From contig CM065713.1 of assembly GCA_017654935.2 (NCBI GenBank), positions 22,279,872-22,343,871 of the forward strand: a stretch of DNA of 64,000 nucleotides, given 5' to 3'. The position numbers were made by a program, and so were the translations under genes. Below the pieces are notes generated by a model. It ran no database searches. It had not been told where the DNA came from and was given only the letters and a program-made list of their open reading frames with translations. This DNA is from Phymorhynchus buccinoides. Lineage: Eukaryota > Mollusca > Gastropoda > Neogastropoda > Raphitomidae. Shown here piece after piece: positions 57,690-64,000 of the stretch. The number at the start of each line of letters is the position of its first letter. Position 1 is the stretch's first letter.

Positions 57690-58100
57690 GACTGGGGTTT
57701 AAAGTCCCTCGTGTCAAAATCACGGGTTTCCCGTGTTTTTTCTCTTATAACTGGTAAGAAATCTTGCTTTGACCAGGTTTGACTCCCATACAAATGTCAC
57801 CAAATTGAAAACCGAAACATCGTTTTAAAGTGCAGCCTCAATTTTGAAGTTGGGGACATTTGTATGTGGGAGTCGGGTCACAACGATAACCTAGAAAAAA
57901 ACCCAAGGGACTTAATCGTGGTGCGTCAGTGTGAGTCGTTTAACAAAATTGTGGAGACAATTTTACATTGTCGCATCCGACTATGACTTCCAGATAGCGG
58001 AGGAGGCAGCTGCTGTTCTGGAGGGAAGTGCCGAAATGTATTTATAGAAAAAACCTCACCCAGGGTACATCCCCACTCTCTCGTCCAAGATGACTTGAGG
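57690..58100. repeat. Dispersed repeats
   Basis: 57720-57960 repeats 16540-16860. 57975-58100 repeats 6955-7060 (GACTTCCAGATAGCGGAGGA, CATCCCCACTCTCTCG). Confidence 0.55.
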
Positions 58101-58104
58101 ACAG

Positions 58105-58350
58105 CTTCTTCTTCTTCTTCTTCGATCGCTCAGTTTCCTGTCAATTATGAGCGCAGATGTTTCATGCTGCCGCTATGCGCCTAACTAAGAAATAGTGTAG
58201 GCCCAGCAAGTCCGACTTCGGCTGGAGGAAATGTTTTTGAAAGCGTTTCTTGAAAGAAAAAAAGTTTTTTTTTAAAAGGCAGGAGAATGGACCAGAAAGA
58301 TAGTAGATGACAGTAAGCAAAGGGAAAAGGCAGAGTCAAAGAGTGTGAGA
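58105..58350 (-). mobile_element. Family A short retroposon, minus strand
   Basis: (CTT)n tail, then CGATCGCTCAGTTTCCTGTC, TTTCATGCTGCCGCTATGCG and GGCAGAGTCAAAGAGTGTGA. Confidence 0.75.
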
Positions 58351-58715
58351 GCACTTCGTGAAAATTAGAGTTGAATACCCCGAGTTACTCGGTCAAATAC
58401 CATAGCAACCATGGCGGCATCGCGTCAAAGCTTGAAACCGCAGGATGCCCAGTCAGCGACTTGAAAACATTTTTTTTAATAAAAAAAATGAGGGGCGGCC
58501 AGTATCCACAAAATGCTAGAACTTGCAAAATGTGACGTAAATATATAAATGACATCGGTGTTCTAAGTGATGTAAGCCTACTCAAACACACGAGATGAGA
58601 GCTGGGGATCAACCTGATGGTAGAGTAGCTTCCCCTGTTTGACCGATTGAATTAGGCAAGACCACTCCCACACACCGTGAAATGACCCCCCCTTAATTAT
58701 GTCCGAACAATTCCT
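58345..58715 (-). repeat. Family D interspersed repeat, minus strand
   Basis: GAGCACTTCGTGAAAATTAG to TTAATTATGTCCGAACAATT. It directly abuts family A copies on both sides, suggesting insertion into a family A element. Confidence 0.75.
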
Positions 58716-58718
58716 ATT

Positions 58719-59195
58719 ATGAGCACAGATGCGTCATGCTGCCGTTATGCGCCTAAGAAAGTTAGGCCCCGGCATGCAGCAAGTCCGAACTTCGGCCGGA
58801 GGAGGAAATCTTTCTGAAAGTGCTTCTTGGGGAAAAAAAAGAAAAAGAAAGGCAAGAAGAATGGACCGGTAAGGCAGAAAGATGGTAGATGACAGTAAGC
58901 AAAGGGAAAAGGCAGAGTCAAAGAGAGTGACAGACTAGATAGAGGAAGTTACAAGCACAGAACTTCCATGATGATGAAATTCTGCCTAACGTCCTCCGGT
59001 CTGGAACAGACACATACGGGACATTATAGTAGACATAAAGATGGTGGGAACGATCCTGGAGGCAATGCCCGGAGGCAGTGCAACACCAGGAAAGTTCCGA
59101 ATGTTTAACAATGCAGATGTGAATACCGAGTATCCAACAACAAACGTTTAATAAGCACAGAACTTTCAGAAGGTGGGGGAACTATTCATGCAAGA
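58719..59195 (-). mobile_element. Family A short retroposon, minus strand, split by family B
   Basis: 58725-58968 runs from GATGCGTCATGCTGCCGTTA to AAGCACAGAACTTCC. After family B the same bases return at about 59153 (AAGCACAGAACTTTCAGAAG) and family A continues to GGTGGGGGAACTATTC. Confidence 0.8.
58969..59152 (+). mobile_element. Family B short retroposon with ~14-bp target duplication
   Basis: TGAAATTCTGCCTAACGTCC to the AATGCAGATGTGAATACCGA region, inserted in family A. AAGCACAGAACTT occurs on both sides. Confidence 0.82.
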
Positions 59196-60031
59196 CGGGG
59201 GTTGAGGACAGCTGTCGTCGGGGAAGGTCCCCGAAAGGCCAACTTGTGGGGCGGATTAGGTAGAGTTAAGATCCTTAGCCCTAATTACTAAACGCAAGGT
59301 ATAACCTTCCATTTCAAGGCAGCTTCTTAGTGACGGCAAACTCATTCTCTTTTTCTGCCTGTCTGTGTCTCTCTCGTGAGCACGCGCGTGCGGTGAAAAC
59401 TGACTATTTATTCTGTTTTGATGAAACAGAGGAAGTAAAAATAAGACACGAGAATGGTGTCCCATGGGTCCACCAGAAAAGCGCATTAAGGCCGGCTGTG
59501 TTGTAATATTGTGGACATGATAGAAATAATCAGCGACGTTGTGTGTGTGCGTGCGTGTATGTGTTCAAATCTCTTGAAAGAAGGGTGGCAATTGCATTAT
59601 TTAAACCAAGTGACCTTTCATCGCGGGTAATATTTTGATAGAAATAATCAGCGACGTTGTGTGTGTGCGCTCTTGTTTTCCCCGCGTCGTTTTGACAATG
59701 TGAAAATCGAACCGAACTGTTTTGACGCACCCCATTGTTTTGACGTCAAAACAGTGAAAACATAGATTTTCGAGTTTCCCGCCCATAACTGTCATATAGC
59801 AAAATGGTGTCTTGTGTCCAAACAATACAAAATGTCCCGTGCTTCCCGTTTCAAAAACTTTAAAGGCTGATTTTTCACGGTCAACTTAAGTGATGTGTTT
59901 TTCATGCAAGTGCTTAATGACTAATGGCGGAGTGATGTCCCTTGCTGGCTTGTTTGACAATGATTCTGGGGACATCCCGCCAGGGTTTGGAGTAGGATAA
60001 GGATTAGGAACAATGTCACTCTGTCAACTCA

Positions 60032-60086
<55 letters not shown>

Positions 60087-60317
60087 CTCATTGTCAACAC
60101 AATGGTGGTAAGCTTTGCAGACCGTGTGTAAATGAGTGTATTATATGCATTCGAATCAGACCATTCAGGAGCATGTTCTCACAAAAAATTACTGCAATAT
60201 GTTTGATAGTTTAATCAGAAATCACTGTCAAGACGTGTGTGTGTGTTTTCAGATCTCTTGAAGGAAGCGTGGAAATTGCATTGCATAAACCACGTGACCT
60301 TTCATCGCTGGTTGGAA
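59196..60317. other. Region 5' of the prohormone gene with a local duplication and (GT)n
   Basis: 59519-59550 and 59636-59667 repeat GATAGAAATAATCAGCGACG and TTGTGTGTGTGCG. 59566-59626 (TCTTGAAAGAAGGGTGGCAA ... GTGACCTTTCATCGC) is a diverged duplicate of 60252-60310, the sequence just before the signal-peptide ATG. (GT)n at 60035-60084. Confidence 0.6.
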
Positions 60318-60399
60318 ATGATGACGAAGATGATGACCCTGACCACCACCGCTGTGGCTGCCATTTTCTTGGCTCTTCTGACGTCCGACGTCCTTTCCG
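60318..60399 (+). CDS. Prohormone-like gene, exon 1 (signal peptide)
   Basis: ATG at 60318, a second in-frame ATG at 60321, and Mets at codons 5-6. 27 codons encode a short basic start (MMTKMM) and a hydrophobic core AVAAIFLALLTSDVLS, an obvious signal peptide with a plausible cleavage after the S/A-type end. It ends with one base before GTTAAGT, a good splice donor. The phase (one base left) matches the acceptor at 62237. Upstream GTTTTCAG at 60247-60254 may join a 5' UTR exon. CCACGTGACC, an E-box, lies 25-30 bp before the ATG. The link to exon 2 is inferred from phase and lack of another candidate. Confidence 0.7.
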
Positions 60400-60405
60400 G
60401 TTAAG

Positions 60406-61330
<925 letters not shown>

Positions 61331-61339
61331 AAGAAAAAA

Positions 61340-61910
61340 AAGCGCGAAATCGCAATAGTTTGTGGCACGCGGTCTATTTTTACCACTCCAATCATGAGTT
61401 ACCTCCCCTGGCTTTTCAATAATTTTAATCTGTGGGACGGTATTCATGTCGAGATAGCATGAGACTTAGCATGATGCTAACTTAGAAGCTCGGACGGTAT
61501 TCATGTCGAATAGCATGAGACTTAGCATGATGCTAAAGAAGCTCTTCCAAGTCCTATAGGATTTAATCGGACTTTTGGAAGAGCCTAAGTTAGCATCATG
61601 CTAAATGTTATCTCTGCACCATTTCGTAACTTTTTATATCTTTTGGAAAACATTTAAAACTATGTATCCTACTTATACTCATCGAAAGAAGCACCGCATA
61701 CTCGTCGTGTCTGTTGTACTGTCTGTATTACGTATGTTTATTATTTTGTACGCTTTTAAAATACATCATTTTAAAGAGCGGCCTCAATTATTTTGAAGTG
61801 TAGCCTCGATTTGAAGTGCGACAATTTTGTCGTGCGACAATTTTGGAACGACAGACCGACCGACAGACAAAGTGAGTTATAGGTTTGTGGCTTGAGCCAC
61901 AAACAAAAAT
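61340..61910 (+). repeat. Family E interspersed repeat interrupted by a rearranged MITE
   Basis: CGCGAAATCGCAATAGTTTG to GGCTTGAGCCACAAACAA. 61434-61605 holds two partial GGACGGTATTCATGTCGA elements related to 47646-47787, replacing GTAAACCAG of the other copies. Confidence 0.8.
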
Positions 61911-61960
61911 CAAACATACACAACACCCCAACGACCAAATAAACATACACACACTACCAC

Positions 61961-62193
61961 TGTCGCATGAAAAAAGGTAGCTCGTAAAAATAAGTAGCTC
62001 GCTGCCTATGACAGTGTGTATTTGCGACATTGAGCATGAACCACAAATTTCACTTTTTTCTAGGGTTAGGGTTAGGGTTAGGGTTAGGTAAATGGTTAAA
62101 GTACAGAAAAAGTGAAATTTGTGGTTGTCGCAAATACAGACTCTCATAGTAGCGAGCTACTTATTTTTACGAGCTACCTTTTTTCATGCGACA
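61961..62193. mobile_element. Foldback element with TTAGGG repeats in its loop
   Basis: TGTCGCATGAAAAAAGGTAG at the left and CTACCTTTTTTCATGCGACA at the right are exact inverted ends. Complementarity continues over about 100 bp, including TGTATTTGCGAC and CCACAAATTTCAC. The loop contains AGGGTTAGGGTTAGGGTTAG (62064-62090), four telomere-type units. ACCAC borders both ends and could be a 5-bp target duplication. It ends 45 bp before exon 2 at 62238. Confidence 0.85.
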
Positions 62194-62237
62194 ACCACCA
62201 CCCACAACTTAAAAATCTTCAAACGTTTACATTTCAG

Positions 62238-62560
62238 TGGAAACACGCTCGTCGGCTCGCATATGCTCCACAGTAGGACAACAACAACAACAACAGCAAG
62301 ACAGCACGCGACCCCGCGGAGCAGCTGATGACGTCAACACTAACGGACAACAAAATGGCGGCCGCCGGAAACGTCAACCGCCCCTACCCCCCATGTGCTT
62401 CACTCGCTTCCTCGACTGCTTCCTCTACACCGGAGAATTCAGCAAATGCAAAGTCAAGCTGTCGTCCTCGGACAGTAATTCGTCCACGTATTGGGATTCC
62501 GGCAGGAGAAAACGTCACGCTCTGTCGTCACTGCTGTCGTCATTTCCCCATGTAGTGTAG
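62238..62560 (+). CDS. Prohormone-like gene, exon 2 (neuropeptide-type precursor)
   Basis: After TTTACATTTCAG two bases complete a Val codon with exon 1, then 106 codons to TAG, for a predicted 134-residue precursor. Features: a Gln run at 42-48, RRKR at 70-73, RRKR at 117-120 preceded by Gly116, three Cys between them (81, 88, 98) and one Cys at 37 before them. Cleavage by prohormone convertases would give a peptide from Gln74 (possible pyroglutamate) to Ser115 (amidated from Gly116), about 42 residues, starting QPPLPPMCFTRFLDCFLYTG. The last segment HALSSLLSS... would be a short C-terminal peptide. Secretory-granule action on a GPCR is expected by class. I do not recognise the family. Confidence 0.7.
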
Positions 62561-62938
62561 GTGGTGATGACGCAATGCTCGGGGGAAAGGAATGATGATG
62601 TTGTAGCGGGAGAAGCAGGGCAAAAAGTCGATGACGTCATGAGGAGAAAGTTGGTGGTGAACGATGATGATGATGATGATGGAGGAGGAGGAGAAAGGAT
62701 ATTGAAAAGAGACGATGATGATAACAATGATGATGATGCGAGAATCATGAAAAAAGATGGTGGCTTAAATATATTTTTTTTAAAAGAAGTTCCCGTCACT
62801 ATTGGATCAAGAACTCATGATGGAAAAAGTATGCCAACAAAACTGCCTTTGATGATGTGGTTTATTAAAAGTGAAATCTGTTCATCTCATTCGTTGATGA
62901 CAAGATTGACGATAGAGATAAGATTAATTAAGAAATAG
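62561..62938 (+). other. In-frame open stretch after the prohormone stop (possible 3' UTR)
   Basis: Directly after TAG (62558-62560) the same frame stays open for 125 codons to TAG at 62936-62938. It is rich in Asp from GAT repeats and has MRRKL, LKRDD and MKKDGG dibasic sites. The most likely reading is 3' UTR with GAT microsatellites. Readthrough or a strain-specific stop is possible but unsupported. Confidence 0.35.
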
Positions 62939-62939
62939 T

Positions 62940-63213
62940 TAAATAGCTCCCCCACCTTTTGGAAGTTCTGTGCTTGTAACTTCCTCTGACCTGTCAATCT
63001 CTTTGACTCTGCCTTTTTCCTTTTGCTTACTGTCATCTACTATCTTTCCGCCTTACTGGTCCATTCTCCTGCCTGTTCAAGAATCTCTTACAAAGATTTT
63101 CTCCAGCCACAGACGGGACATGGTGGGGCCTACCTTTTTTTTGGTTAGGCGCATAACGGCAGCATGACACATCTGCGCTGGTATGACAGGAAACTGAGCG
63201 ATTGACGAAGAAG
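62940..63213 (+). mobile_element. Family A short retroposon
   Basis: TAGCTCCCCCACCTTTTGGA, AACTTCCTCTGACCTGTCAA, TAGGCGCATAACGGCAGCAT and a GACGAAGAAGAAG tail. Confidence 0.78.
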
Positions 63214-63331
63214 AAGACCTCTTCTCTTTGGCTTTGACTTATGTAATTTCTGTCTTTCAGTCCTTGATTCAATTTATCTTTATTGTTTCCATAATTGCTT
63301 GCTTTGAATAATTGCATTAAAGGGACACCCT

Positions 63332-63686
63332 GGGGGCCGTTTCACAAGGGCTAACATTACGTAGCGTGAGCGCAAATCGGCAAATCGGCAACACCTCTTT
63401 CGCCGACGTTCGCCAAAAACGTTTTGTGGCTGTCATCGAGCTAGCAAGCCACGAACTATTTGAAGGATCATGGGAAATATCACGTGACTAGCATGGGGTG
63501 AATACATTGCTTGTTTCGGATTGGTCCATTACAGTTTGGTCAAAATAATAAAAACATTTGTCCAATCAGACAAGAGCTTGTAAGCCTAATATTCTTCCGC
63601 AAACGCTTTCTAAAGTGTTTCTTAGGCCCCGTTTGCCGTAAGCGTTATTCGCGCGGCGACCGTTATCTAGAGAAACTCGCCCCTGG
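63332..63686. mobile_element. ~350-bp TIR element, second copy
   Basis: GGCCGTTTCACAAGGGCTAA ... CTAGAGAAACTCGCCCCTGG, homologous to 43789-44111. It appears inserted into an element resembling the 23814 foldback, because TTAAAGGGACACCCTGG occurs before (63319) and after (63740) it. Confidence 0.65.
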
Positions 63687-63734
63687 ATTCAATTTCTATT
63701 TCTGTATTGTTTCCATAATTGCTTGCTTTGAATA

Positions 63735-64000
63735 ACTGCATTAAAGGGACACCCTGGCGGATGAGGGTTTTGCTAAGAAAAACATCAAGGTCACCAGAAA
63801 GACAGCCTTTTCAAGGATCGGAACACTCACTTTGCTCTGATTTCCTAGAAATCAAACCGTCAAAACGGCGATTCCTCCTTGGCGGAGTTGCCGGAGAGAG
63901 AAGCCATTTTGGACAGGGTTGGTAGAGGCCACTCAGAAGCTTTTGTCTTCTTTGTAGTGCAGTAAAAAAAAAAAAAAAGGAAATGGAGCTATTTCCTTTG
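63735..64000 (+). mobile_element. Partial copy of the TTAA foldback element, runs off the window
   Basis: TTAAAGGGACACCCTGGCGG, TCACTTTGCTCTGATTTCCT, GGCGATTCCTCCTTGGCGGA, then poly-A and GGAGCTATTTCCTTTG at the window end. Confidence 0.7.

Overview
The window is animal nuclear DNA, most likely from a lophotrochozoan and probably a marine gastropod mollusc (inference, not proven). The evidence is intron-split genes with GT-AG junctions, a secreted arylsulfatase B-type gene, intronless rhodopsin-class GPCRs, a neuropeptide-like precursor, L1-, CR1- and RNase H-type retrotransposon debris, a eukaryotic tRNA-Asp, long (CA)n, (GA)n and poly-G tracts, and a dense load of MITEs and short retroposons. 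There are no bacterial operons.

Genes. (1) 4777-15450 (+): the 3' part of an arylsulfatase B-like gene. Exons with compatible phases lie at 4777-5071, 8014-8274, 8695-9004, 10840-10980, 12640-12793 and 14995-15450. The upstream exon carrying the sulfatase Cys motif is not visible. Between 8925 and 9627 one exon 3' portion is repeated four times. The copies are separated by three introns of exactly 87 nt made largely of a SINE fragment. Copies 2 and 3 are open and phase-symmetric; copies 1 and 4 are out of frame. (2) 37662-38744 and 41239-42270 (+): two paralogous single-exon GPCRs lacking canonical DRY and NPxxY motifs, separated by a CR1-like fragment. The second is followed by about 15 tandem copies of its own 3' end, most carrying AATAAA. 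(3) 60318-60399 joined to 62238-62560 (+): a predicted 134-residue secreted prohormone with two RRKR sites. (4) 34342-34413 (-): tRNA-Asp(GUC).

Repeats. There are six copies of a roughly 215-bp near-perfect foldback element with TA target sites. Other TIR elements lie at 13501, 17709, 20849/21610, 23814, 36976, 43789/63332, 47646 and 61961 (the last with TTAGGG repeats in its loop). Short retroposon families are called here A (GAA-tailed), B (GTGGCGGTGCC...) and C (poly-G bearing), with larger families D, E and F. Several are nested with visible target-site duplications. Tandem arrays include a 3.9-kb satellite at 53019-56890 with 62-70-bp monomers in higher-order patterns, three unrelated arrays that all have a 46-bp period, and others with units of 32, 52, about 83, about 130 and about 185 bp.

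Layout. 0-4.7 kb: retroelement debris and MITE. 4.8-15.7 kb: arylsulfatase gene. 16-36 kb: repeats, MITEs, tRNA. 36.4-37.1 kb: L1-like fragment with nested insertions. 37.6-43.8 kb: GPCR pair, CR1 fragment, GPCR-derived minisatellite. 44-52.7 kb: unrecognised AT-rich DNA, arrays, CR1 pieces. 53-56.9 kb: satellite. 57-60.2 kb: repeats. 60.3-62.6 kb: prohormone gene. 62.9-64 kb: repeats. All host genes recognised are on the + strand except the tRNA.
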